Positions 1 through 12,300 of a stretch of DNA of 64,000 bases are shown here, piece after piece. Position 1 is the first letter of the stretch, and every line of letters starts with the position of its first letter. The notes under the pieces are model-generated. The model was not told the DNA's origin and made no database searches. It saw only the letters and a list, made by a program, of their open reading frames with translations. Origin of the DNA: Rhabdophis nuchalis (taxonomy: Eukaryota; Chordata; Lepidosauria; Squamata; Natricidae); contig CM077645.1 of the NCBI GenBank assembly GCA_039707465.1, forward strand, positions 142,725,503-142,789,502, read 5' to 3'. A program made the position numbers and the translations under genes.

Positions 1-135
1 CAAGGGTCTGCAAAGTTGGCTCTTTTAAGACTGGTGGACTTCAACTCCCAGAATTCCCCAGCCAGCTATGCTGGCTGGGGAATTCTGGGAGTTGAAGTCC
101 ACCAGTCTTAAAAGAGCCAACTTTGCAGACCCCTG
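1..135. mobile_element. Foldback hAT-like MITE, perfect hairpin
   Basis: Arms 4-66 and 70-132 are perfect reverse complements (63 bp) around a 3-base loop; termini are CAAGGGTCTGC and GCAGACCCCTG. The left target duplication would lie outside the window. Same family as 13494-13628, 24974-25123 and 40394-40528, which carry 8-bp duplications. It lies in a DROSHA intron. Confidence 0.8.
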
Positions 136-177
136 GCCTGGGAAACAGCCTTTTGCTTCTTTCCTCAAGTGGTGTAC

Positions 178-329
178 CTGTCCAGGATCATTGTACCACA
201 GCTCTTCGTGTAGACGATCAGGGTGAGCCTTCTTCCGTTTAATTTCAGCAATGACATCAAAAACCTCCGAGTCGGAACTGCTGGAACAGCTGTCATCTTC
301 CGAGTCACACTCAGAATCACTGGAGCTCC
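178..329 (-). CDS. DROSHA: DROSHA fifth coding exon (acidic serine cluster)
   Basis: A 152-base exon, acceptor GACTTCAG and donor ACAG/GTACAC. It encodes an acidic serine run (GSSSDSECDSEDDSCSSSS) followed by SEVFDVIAEIKRKKAHPDRL and ELWYNDPGQ. The following intron starts at 177, and a perfect foldback MITE begins only 42 bases further on (135-1). Later DROSHA exons are outside the window. Confidence 0.93.
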
Positions 330-3300
330 CTGAAGTCATCAAGAGACAACAAAACAGGAGATGAAGAAAAAAATGCTTCCTTGTGTGTGTGTCCTTGGAA
401 GTCTTACATGAGTCAGGGGTCGGCCAATGGGCTTTCGTTCCAGAAGTGGAGAGACATTGAAGAGGTGGGTCAGCTGTTGTGGCCTGGCAGCAGATTTGGA
501 TAGTGAAGAGCAGTGGTGGGTTTCAGAAATATTTAGAACGTCTTCTGTAGGTGTGGCCTGCTTTGTGGGAGTGGCTTGCCAGCCATGTGACCGGGTGGGA
601 GTGGCCAACTTGTAAAATGTGGTGAAACTCACTTAACAATGCTCTTGCTCAACAACCAAAATGTTGGCTCAGAAACTATGACATTTGAAGCACACAAGCC
701 TTAAAGATGTCAAGTTACAAGACCCTTGCACCCCTAACCCTTTAGAAAAAAAAAAACCCAGGGGTGTTCAAGCCTGACAGCTTTAAGACTTGTGGACTTC
801 AACTCCCAGAATTCCTCCTCTCGCTCTTCATCTTGATGATGTGTGGATGGGTGGGGGGAGGGAGCTGGAACCGGTTCTAAAGGGCACTGTAGATTTGTGG
901 AACCTCTTCTGTAGAAGAGGTTAGAATTGCCAGGAACCCACCCCTGGTTAGTAGGTTGGGGAGGAACATGGGCCAGTCCTGGAGTCTGGGGAAGGCTCTG
1001 TGTTGGAGGCAGAGTGGGGGCCAGAGCCATATGCCAGTTATCAGCTGCCTTCAAAGTCAGACATCAGTGAGACAGACAAACAGCTGGAGCCTGTTCCCTG
1101 TGTTCGCATACGCAGAATTACCAGGCAAGGGGAACAGCTAAAGAACAGGGGTCGACTTGGGAGCAAGGCCACTGGTGGACGATGAATGGCCCCTCCCAGA
1201 GGAAATAAAAGGGAGAGAAAGGGGAGTGGAGTTTGCAGGAGACAATTAGTTCACTTAATTGGTTCATGACTCTCCAAGACTCCTTGCCACACTTTGCAGA
1301 TATCGGCCTGGCAGCTCTCCAAGAGAAGATCTGTGACTGTAAATTCTCCCTTGAAAGACTTTGCTGGATGTGAATAAGCAGAGTTCACAGTAAATTAATA
1401 GAAGGGGTTTTTGTCCGGACAAGGAGTCTGCTTCATGCTCCTGGGAAACCTGGGTCAGAACATCAACAAGGGCTTTCTTCGAATCAACACAACTCACCCA
1501 CTCACTGTGTATTTGTTTATTAAATTTGACTGCCCCTGACTGAGATGGCGCTGGGAAATTCACATCAAAAAAAGAAAAGAAAAAAAATGAAAACCCCAAT
1601 AAGATAGGAAGAACCAAGGTGGCATATGATCATCCAAATGTTCATTCAGTAAGGAGGTCTCATCCTTCCTAGATCAAGTCAACCATAAGGGTTGTTGGGA
1701 CAATCACCACCGATCTCAGGAAGGATTTCATTCCAGAGGGTGAGGTGCCATGTGACAGAGAATGCACACATTGTTAAGGGTGCCAACTCTACCATCTTTC
1801 ACCAACTGGGCAGAAACCATGGGAGATATGTGGACCCTCAGGATAATGCCATGAAGGGCCATGTAGAGTCTCTCTAGCACCTTGAATTGCACCCTAACAG
1901 CAACCAGTGAATCTCATAAATGAGCCGCAGTGGTGCAGTAGTTAGAATGCAGTACTGCAAGCCATTTCTGCTGACTGCTGGCTGCCTGCAGTTTTGCAGT
2001 TCAAATCTCACCAGGCTCAAGGTTGACTCAGCCTTCCAGCCTTCCGAGGTGGGTAAAATGAGGACCCAGATTATTGGGGGCAATATGCTGACTCTGTAAA
2101 CCGCTTAGAGTAGGCTGTAAAAGCACTGTGAAGTGGTGTATAAGTCTAAGTGCGATTGCTAAAAAGCAGAGGTGTTACATGTCCACACCATTACATTCTG
2201 AACCAGTCGAAACGTCCATAGCCTTCAAGGGAGCGCCATGTTCAGCATGCTGCAACAGTTAAGCCATGTTGCGATGAGGAAATGAGTGGTTGTCTTATAG
2301 GATCTTGATCTCGCTCAATCAACACAGAAGATAGAATTATGCAAAGGCCTTTCTAGCCATAGCTACCACCTGTTCCTCCAACGGAAGCTATGAATCTAAG
2401 AATTATGCACCATTGTTGAATAGGGAAGTGCAGCTAAGATTCCAAGAAATTCTGGTTATGGGGGCTCAAATAACCACATCCACTCAGTTTGATGGGATTA
2501 AGTTGAAGGTTTTTTTTTCCCTCTAGACTTCAGATTCTGAGATAAGACTTTGACTGCACACTTTGGCCAGATCAGATAAAAAGAATACAATTGAGCATCA
2601 TCAGCAAATTGATGATACTAAACCCCAAACTGGCAGATGATCTCTCACCCAATAGTTTCATGTAGATGTTAAACAGGCATCTATTAAATGAAACAGACAC
2701 CGCTCCAAAGGTCTAGCCGCAGCGTATCAAAGATAAAGCAGAATTAAATTATACTTTCTTCATTTTTGGTAGCCTCTCTTAAAAAGATCCATTCACATTT
2801 GCTCCTGGTTCAGTATCAGTTATTTCTTGCATCCACTTTCATAAAACTGCTCTGACGTGTAGTGAATGGGATAAATGGAATGGATGAAAGAAAATAAAGA
2901 AGTTATAGTTGGAATGATAAACCAGAAAGTTGGTGTGGGATTAAAATTGGTTTTAACGACTCTGTTAAAAATAGTATGAATCATACAGTGACTTTTTTAA
3001 AATCAATTTAACTAAGGAAAAAAATTCAGAAAGAATTGCTGCAATAACAAGAGATAATTATTCATCTAAAAAACTATTTTATAAATTCTATTAACTGGAT
3101 TAGTAAGTGAGAAGTTGAATCTTTTTTTTTTTAAAGATATTTTTATTTTATTTTCGATTTTCAAAGTAAATAACAACATATATACTGTTACAGCGACCGC
3201 TGGAAGCCTGGCCAACGATGGTGGGAGCGTTGAGAGGCCAGTGGAGAAGGCGGTGGCTCAGGTGAGATAGAGATGGCGGCGGTGAGAGAGCCGAAAGAGA

Positions 3301-6300
3301 CGCGAACGGCCATGCTGGCCATGCTGACCAACTTAACTTCCCCATGAGACTGAGAACTGAGAACTGAGCCATGCTCCCGAAAGACGGGATTTGTCCTAAG
3401 ATCTTGGGCCGGAACAACTCATTGATTGACTATTTTCAACTGACATTGCGAGCTGTACCATCTTTATATCCTTATTGTTTGCACTTTATCTCATTTTAAT
3501 ATCAATTGAGGACTTTAAATCTTGGCTAACGACCTTCTAATTTCTTTTAAAATCTTTGTATTTTAAATCCCAGCCCCACTGATGAATTTCACCTACATTA
3601 ACTATTTATTAATTATTTATTAACAACTTTATTATTTATGCATAGTATAATGTACTCCAGAGCTAACCTTTTACTGCTGCGAGAGTCCCCGCTCTCGCAG
3701 GTCTGGCCCTCTACACTATCGAGGGCCCGTCTCGATGATGGATATATTAATCCGGAGAGACGGGCGAAGCGCGGCCTTAGGGGATTTTTAATTGGTAAAT
3801 TATTGGTTATTTTAGGGGGTCCCAGGGAGGGTAGACAGATGGAGATGGAAACAGCAATTAGTAGTAAGGGCCAGGATAGCAGTCGACGGCGGGAAGCGGA
3901 AGGCGAAAGGCAGGGGGATACTCGAGTCGTTCCTCAGGAGGGCATACCAATTCAGAGGGTCGTGGGGAGGGGCAGGACCGAGGGGAGACAATTTTTATCC
4001 TCCCGGTTGGTGGCACGCAGCCGTTGGTTAAAAACGGTCGGGTGCCACAACCCTCGCAGGCTAGGTGGCCAGGGAATACAGAGCCAGGGTCTGCGGCTGA
4101 TGTTTTGCAACGCCAGGTCCGTTGTCAACAAAGCCCCCCTCATTAGTGACCTTGTGTCAGAGGGGGAGCCGGACCTGGTAGGAATTGCGGAGACCTGGTT
4201 GGGCCACGAGGGAGGTCATCCCCTCGTTGAAATGTGCCCACCAGGCTACCGCGCATTTCATCAGCCGCGGGCCCTAGGCAGGGGTGGTGGGGTAGCGGTC
4301 ATTATCAAGGAAGGCCTGGAGCCGAGAGAGACCATTGTGCCGCAGACCTCCGGCTGTGAGTCCCTTTGCATGAAGTGGGGCCTAGGGAGGCAGTTGGGCT
4401 TGCTGGTTGTATACCTGGCTCCCCGCTATGTAGCAGCAGCCCTGCCCGAGCTCCTGGAGGTGATCGCCACGGTGGCAGTGGAGACCCCCAGACTTATGGT
4501 TATGGGGGACTTTAATCTGCCATCGTTGGGCGAATCATCCGCGGTAGCTCGGGAGTTCATGGCTTCCATGACGGCCATGGACCTGACCCAAGTAATTCAA
4601 GGCCCCACTCATGAGGGTGGACATACGCCGGACCTCATCTTCGTCTCGGGCCAATGGAAGAGTGATCTGGGTACAGGGGACATAGACATCATACCCTTGT
4701 CATGGTCAGACCACTCACTTCTCCGACTCGACTTTCCGACCGCTGCTCCCCTCCGCGGGGAGGCGGAACCAGAGTTACCAATCTGGTACCGCCCCAGGCG
4801 CTTGATGGACCCGGATGGGTTCCAGACAGCGCTTGGGCCATTTCCTGTATCCCTGACCCGCGCCCCGATGGAGGACCTCACGGCCGCATGGAATAGTGCG
4901 GCCGTGGGAGCCTTGGATCGGGTCGCGCCCTTGCGGCCTCTCTCGCGGCGGCGAACCACCCTGGCTCCTTGGTTTACTGAGGGGCTGCGGGTGATGAAAC
5001 GCCGCAAGAGATGCCTAGAGAGAAGATGGAGGGCTAGCCGCTCTGAATCTGACCGGACACAGGTGAGAGCCCATTTACGGACTTACATTGTGGCGCTGAG
5101 GGTGGCCAAACGTCATCATTGCGCCACCCTCATAGCATCCGCAGAAAACCGCCCTGCCGCCCTGTTTAGGGTGACCCGTTCCCTCCTTCAACAGAGGGAG
5201 CGGGAAGCCCCGTTACAGGGTAGGGCAGAGGAATTTGTGATTTTTCTGCAGGAGAAAACCGCCCAGATACAGAGTGAGCTAGCCACCATTCATGGCCCAG
5301 TGGGATGCCACGAGGGAGATCTTGTTTGGGAGGAGTTTGACCCCGTTACTTCCGAGGATATGGACAGGTTACGTGGGCGACTGCGAGCCACCACATGTTC
5401 ATTGGACCCGTGCCCCTCCTGGCTTGTACTGGCATCCTGGGAGGTGACACGAGGCTGGCTCCAAGAGGTTATCAACGCATCCTTGAGTGAGGGTTCCTTG
5501 CCTGCCTCCCTAAAAGAGGCTATGGTGAGGCCCCTCCTCAAGAAGCCCTCTTTGGACCCAGCTCTTTTGAACAACTACCGTCCAGTCTCCAACCTTCCCT
5601 TCTTGGCGAAGGTTGTTGAGAGTGTGGTGGCACAACAGTTTCCCCGTCACCTGGAGGAAGTTGACTATCTAGATCCGCGCCAGTCCGGCTTTCGGCCCGG
5701 GCATAGCACCGAGACGGCATTGGTCGCGTTGGTAGATGATCTCTGGAGGGCCAGAGATGGGGGATGTTCTTCCATCCTGGTCCTATTAGACCTCTCAGCG
5801 GCTTTCGATACCATCGACCATGGTATCTTATTGCATCGGCTGGGGGGGTTGGGGGTGGGAGGCACCGTGTTGCGGTGGTTCTCCTCCTACCTCTCTGGCC
5901 GATCGCAATTTGTGCGTGCAGGAGAGCAGAGGTCGACCCCGAGACCACTCACATGTGGAGTGCCTCAGGGGTCGGTCCTCTCGCCTCTCCTGTTTAACGC
6001 ATATATGAAGCCGCTGGGTGAGATCATCCGTGGTTTTGGGGTAGAGTACCACCTGTACGCTGACGACACCCAGCTGTACATATCTACCCCAAACCACCCC
6101 AACGATGCCGTAGCGGTGATGTGCCAGTGCCTGGAAGCCGTGCGGATCTGGATGGGAAGTAACGGACTTAGGCTCAACCCGACCAAGACCGAGTGGCTGT
6201 GGTTTCCGGCTGCCCGATTCAACCAGCTTTCTCCAACGCTGGCCATAGGGGGCGAACATCTTGCCCCTGTGGATGGGGCGCGCAATTTGGGTGTCCTCCT

Positions 6301-9300
6301 GGATACCCGGCTGTCTATGGAAGAGCAAGTGACAGCCGTGGCCAGGAGGGCGTTTTACCAGGTTTGCCTGGTTCGCCAATTGCGCCCCCTATTGGATCGG
6401 GACGCCCTTCGCACAGTCACTCATGCCCTCGTGACATCCCGACTGGACTATTGTAACTCTCTCTACATGGGGCTCCCCTTGAGGTGCACCCGGAGGCTTC
6501 AGTTAGTTCAGAATGCAGCCGCGCGAGCAATTATGGGCACCTCTAGATTTGCCCATGTAACACCGCTCTTGCGCGAGCTGCACTGGCTACCTGTCGTCTT
6601 CCGGGTGCGCTTCAAGGTGTTAGTCATCATCTTCAAAGCGCTCCATGGCTCGGGACCTAGCTATCTGCGAGATCGGATCCTGCCCCACACATCCTCACGA
6701 CCGATTCGCTCCCACAGAGAGGGGCTTCTCCGGGTGCCGTCCACTAGACTTTGTCAGCGGGCGACACCCAGGGGAAGGGCGCTCTCTGTGGCGGGCCCGG
6801 CCCTCTGGAACGACCTTCCCCCTGATATTAGAACGACCACCGACCTCCGCTCCTTCCGTGTAAAACTGAAGACCCATCTCTTTCGACTGGCCGGCCTTGA
6901 TTAGTTCTCTCTGTCTTTTAACGATAAATTTTAATGGGTTTTTTAATTGTATTTTTAGCACGGGTAATTTATTTAATTCTATTTTAGTAATGTTTGTATT
7001 ATTGTATATTGTTTTAATTATGCCTGTGCACCGCCCCGGGTCCCTGTGGGGAGAGGGTGCGGTTAATAAATTCTAATTTATTATTATTTATTATTATTAT
7101 TATTATTACATAGCCAACATCATATTATATTATTAAATGTTTACATCATTCCATTTTACCATCATTTCATTTTACCATCAACTCCCAGAAAACTCCCAGA
7201 GGGCTCTTCTGCTCTCCATACACCATATTTGTGCCTTATACATCATTTTCTTTCCCCTCTCTCCTCCTCCTCCCTACCTCCTTTCTTCCCTCTGATGCCC
7301 TCCCCTTCTCCACTTCCCCTTCCTCTTTCCTTCTCCTCTCTCCCCTTTCCACTCCTCCTTTCTCTCCTCCTCTTCCCCCTCTTTGCCCTCTCTCCTTTCT
7401 CTCTCTTCTTCCCTTACCTCTCTCCTCTACTCCACACTCTTCATCTCATTTACTTGATGTATTTCGGCCTCTGAGCCAGCTCTATTTTGTGTTGATGATA
7501 TTTATAATTTCAGATTCAAGGTTTATCGCTTAATTTTCATATCGATTATTACAATTCTTACATCTCAATCCCGAATCTTGCTAGTTGTTTTAATACCCTT
7601 TTAAGTGAAGTCTAATTATATTACGACGTTCTATTTATAAAACCAAACAAAAAAGAACCAAAAACAGTAGAGATAAATTTAAATAAATTTAAATATAAGA
7701 AGATCTAATCGGGTATCCATAAATTCTGTGCCTTCCAAGAGTGGTTATTATTCATGGGTAATCTCATTTTATTAATTTTAAATCTAATAATTTATCCTGT
7801 GATTCAATATCAATATCGACAAGTCTTATCAAGTATTCTAGCCTCAATCTATTTTTTCTTTAATAATATCTTTAAATCCTATTTACTATTAATATCCCTT
7901 ATTTAATCCCCTCATATCTCTATAGATTCCATATAATTATCTAAAATTTTATGTAACTGCTAATTGATTGATCATTTACCAAGAGTGATAGTATTCTATA
8001 ACCATCTTAATCGCATAATTCCCCATCTATAGATAAGCAAATATATATCATTCACTAACACATAGTCTTTCTATAACCATCTAAATAGCATAGTTCTCCA
8101 TCGATAAACAAATATATATCATTAACAAAAACATTTACCAAGAGTATTCTAACCATCTTAGTAGCATAATTCCCCATCTATAGATAAGCAGATATATATC
8201 ATTCATTAACACATCATCTTTCTATAACCATCTAAGTAACCCAATTCCCCAGCTATAAACTAATATATATCATTATCAAACATAATCTTATTTTAAGCAT
8301 CTATAGTTATTGCTAACAATCAATTAATTAATAATCCTTGATAGTAATTTAAACCCAGCCTAATTATTACTCATCAAGGGATAAAAGTTCCTCTTTTCAG
8401 CCGTTGTCTCTCCAAGGATGAATTAAATTTGCCTCTTTTAAAGTCCACATTCTCCATCGGCTTTTTTTCCTCTTCCCAAGTTCTTTATAAACTTCCATTG
8501 GCAAATTGTGATCCTGTATAGCTGTACAATCATAGTGCTGACCAATTCTTTTCCTCAAATTTGATTTATTTTCAAATATCAAGTCTATCTCTGATGTGAT
8601 TTCCTCTGTCTTCTGTTCTCTTTGTCTTTCCTTTTGCCAGTCAGGTTGAAATTCAAATTTCTGATGGGGTCTTGATCTTATCTCCTCTCCTGGATCTTCT
8701 CCTTCGTCTTCAGTTAAATCCAGTCCACAAACAGCCTCATTTCCCTTTTCTTCTTTAATTTCTCTAATCTGTTTAATTTCTTCACTTGGTGTAATGTCGA
8801 GTATTACATGAAATTTTTTCAATTCCCTCAAGATTTCAGCCAAAAGCTCCGGATTTTCTGCAGTGTATATATCTATGTGCATAGACATTTTGGCGAATCC
8901 GCAAACTAGGAAAAAGTAGCTCCAATTACCTTGTTAACAGTTAACTTATCTCTGTTAGTTTGTTTCTAAACAATATTTCCAGTAAATCTGTTCATATATG
9001 TCCGCCCACTGTTTTTCCAAGAGCGATACGATGTAAGAAATAGTTTAAATAGTTTCAAAGTGTTTCAGTCCTTTTTGTTGGAAGGAAAACAGAGACAAAA
9101 AAAAGATAAGATATGGTCCTTATTTAAGTTTTAAAATGCGCAATAGAGTGTCCAAATAATTATAGGATTATGGAAGTGCTCCAAGTTTCAAAATTTTGAG
9201 TGGAATAAATCAAAAAGACAGAAAAAAAAAGAATTAGAAAAGTCAGTCATAATCCAGTCCTTTTCAGCACAAACGTAAGTAAGTATTTCTTTGTTATCAG

Positions 9301-12300
9301 TTCAGTCGGCCATTTCAAAACATTCTGTGAACCGGAGGAATCTCACACTTCAATTTAAGTTCGCAGCTTATCTTTAAATTCAAAGTTTTGGTAAAAAAAA
9401 AAAGGTTTCTTAGCAGAGTGTTTCAGAGACAAAACAAAGTACCTTCCCGGTATTTTCCAGCAGAAAGGGTTCTTATTTCAAAGATTCTCCTTTGCTTTTG
9501 GTCCACCCTCCAGAAAGGGGGGGGATGCGATTCGTCTCCCTTCAGAGATTTTGCTTCGTGTCGGGCAGGGATCTTGCGTGGTCCCTGCACGCAGCGAAGA
9601 TTTATCTCCTAATCACCACCTCTCCGGGGCGGCTTAGATTCCTTATGGAATCACGGGTGAGGCGAATTCCAGCCGGGTCCCTGCAGTTTAGGGAGCCCAG
9701 TTGTGTCGGCTCGGGAGGCTCCGCCTTCTTTTTCGTGAGAAGTTGAATCTAATTGTCATTCTTAAATTTAATTTTTATGAAAAGCTAAAAGATTCACTAT
9801 AAAAATGTTATCAAAATGTAAATGAAAAGAATTATTCTCTGATATAAATCTGTAGTAAAGAATATTTTTACTACTGTAACTAATAAGACTTTGAAGTAGG
9901 TTGCTCATGCCTGCAACTCCCAATGTTAAAAATGGGAATAGAAATCTGTTGAGACATGAGGAGACATAAAAAGAAAGAAACATAATCCTGCTGTTGCAAA
10001 GTCTGTTCATTATTGGCTCTGATTCTGCCTCTCATTGGCACTTGGGTCTCCAAAAATTACTTCCAGAAAGAAAGTAAATCTTAATACATTAAAAAGTCAA
10101 AAATCCATGACCTTATCTTCAAAATATGACATCTCCTTGCATTCCAAAAATCTGCCACAACCTCCTGAATACAATAGCATAGGGCCGTGATCTCAAACCT
10201 ATGGCACGCGTGCCATAGGTGGCACCCAGAGATCTCTCTACAATCATGTGAGCTGTAGTCCAGCTCAGCTCCACCTCCTCCTGCTGGCCAGCTGATTTTT
10301 TGTCTCTGCCGTGCATGCGGGAGACAAGTGCCCCCCCCCTGCAGCCCAGGAGGCTTCAGGGAGCCTTTGCAGGTCCAAAACAGGCAGCTGGGTGTGGGTG
10401 TGTGCCCGTGCATTGCATTGTGGGTGTGGGAACGCACGCTGTCACAGACATGCTTTCAGCACATGAGGACAAAAAGGTTAGCCATCACCGGCAGAAACTC
10501 TCTCGTGGGAAAGAATAAAAATGAATAAAGATGATAATGTTGCCTATGGAGATTCTCAATCTTCCAGGTCACAATTGTCCTGACGGTGCTTTTTCAAGAG
10601 GCAAATGGACTTTCTGTTTTTTCTTTGAAGACGTTTCACTTCTCATCCAAAAAGCTGAAGAAGCTTTTTGAATAAGAAGCGAAACGTCTTCAAAGATGAT
10701 GATGATATGATAGGCTTTCTTATCTTATTCCAGCTTCCCACAACAGAGAAGAAGGGTGAAGAACTGAACACTTCATACAGGGTTCAAGGCCTTAAAGAAA
10801 GCTGAATTTGGCTACCCCTTCAAGAAAATAAAAAGTATCTTCCTGCAACATATAGGTTTTGCCCATAAGACACTCACCTACATCTTCATCTAGTTTGGTT
10901 TTAGGTGGCTCCCAAGGAGGCCTGGCAGCTTTGGCCTTCGCTTGACGCTTTCCTAGCTCTTCTTCAAATTTTTCATACAAATCTCTGAGCCGGCTCGTTC
11001 CCACCACTGTGGAATCCCCCTTGCAAATGAAACCATGAGAAAACAGAAAAGTTACAGCTATTTTGAGAGGATAAGGATCTGCTGAAAGCAATCTAGCTAT
11101 TTAAAACACGATTTTCTCCTCATGCAAATAATTTATATCTGTGTTGCCATGTAAACATAGATATTCCACCACAGAGTAATACTTAACATCCACCCTAGTA
11201 TTGCTCACTAATGCAAAGTAATAAAAACGTGGAAAAATGTTCTACTCCATACAGATGGACATGAGAGATCATCTGCTCTCTGTGGTTTTGTGCCTCCCAG
11301 ATAAACACGCACAGCAGCAAAAGCATTTCCAAATCGTAAACAGCAAGCAATTCAAGTGCAAATTGTTCTTTTGTGAAATAATCATGAAATCCTATGTATA
11401 ATAAGCTGCAACCAAAAATTAGGCAATAACTGATGGGTAGGACTTCAGGATTTCCTGATCCAGAAATGCCTTTTGTGACTGCATACTGTGTTTCCCCCAA
11501 AATAAGAAAAGGTCTTGTTTTCTTTTGAGCCTCAAAACAAGCACTTGCCCTTTTTGGGGGGGAGGTCTTATTATTTTTGAGGTGCAGGAGGCGGCAAGCA
11601 TGGTCACCACACAGCTGCTGCTATGTTGCAATATTTTTGGGGAGGACTTATTTTAGGGGGAGGGCTTATTTTTAACACCTGAACTCAATAGGCCGATTGG
11701 GCTTATTCTCAGGGAAACAGGGTACAATAATACAGGAAGCCCAGACTCACCAACTGCTTCTTTCAGAAACCATTCAAAGTTATAATGGTGCTATACCTCA
11801 GTTACATGGTCCCCAGTCATGCGTTCACCACCACACTCAATACTAATTGTCCTGTTTTCTTTTTTTCCCTTTCCTTTGCAGAGCAGAGAAATTTGAGAAA
11901 AAGGGATTACACGAGAGTAACAAGGCACGCAATGGGGAATACACCAGCTTTTAGCTGCGTGTGCTTAAGGCTGCCATTGTCACATTACTTTTGACATGTG
12001 TTGCATATTGTATGCTTGCTTACTCTCTTGTAATTCCCTCCTCTCTGCAAGGGGGAGAAGATATAAGCAATTTCTGTAGACAGGTGTTTAACGCACCAGG
12101 CTAGAAGCCAGAAAAACTATGAGTTCTAGTCCCACTTTAGGTAAGAAATCTGGCTGGGTGACTCAACACCAGTCACTCTCAGCCCAATTCACCTCACAGA
12201 ATTGTTGCTGTGGGGAAAATAGGAGGAAGAAGCAGTATTGTAAATGTTCGCCACCACATTTTTATTCATAAAAACAATGAAGGCAGGATTAAAATAAATA

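Larger units (their letters stand above)
3123..9734 (-). mobile_element. L1-like retrotransposon without ORF2, split by a nested LINE
   Basis: A poly(T) run at 3122-3131 marks the poly(A) tail of a minus-strand element. The 5' end is at 9734, opening GAAAAAGAAGGCGGAGCC with a GC-rich 5' UTR (about 9734-8890). One ORF follows (8888-8397), then an AT-rich region with about 75-bp tandem repeats and a polypyrimidine tract (7234-7440; polypurine in the element's sense). A plus-strand LINE (about 3195-7110) interrupts the 3' part. Without that insert the element is about 2.7 kb, and no L1 ORF2 is seen. Perfect 16-bp duplications flank it. It could be an internally deleted or half-L1-type element; assignment to L1 rests on tail, duplication and layout. 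Confidence 0.7.

Noticed and set aside
1692..1877. Short ORFs in DROSHA introns as small genes
   Set aside because: No start context, conservation or splice support; length is expected by chance.
3638..6904. 1088-aa ORF as a host gene
   Set aside because: It has LINE endonuclease and reverse transcriptase motifs, the same protein recurs in about ten damaged copies, and it sits in a nested insertion.
7229..7533. Ser/Pro/Leu-rich ORFs in the polypyrimidine tract
   Set aside because: Composition artefact of the L1-like polypurine tract read on the other strand.
7996..8283. CRISPR-like array
   Set aside because: Repeats are degenerate and contiguous without unique spacers, and the DNA is vertebrate.
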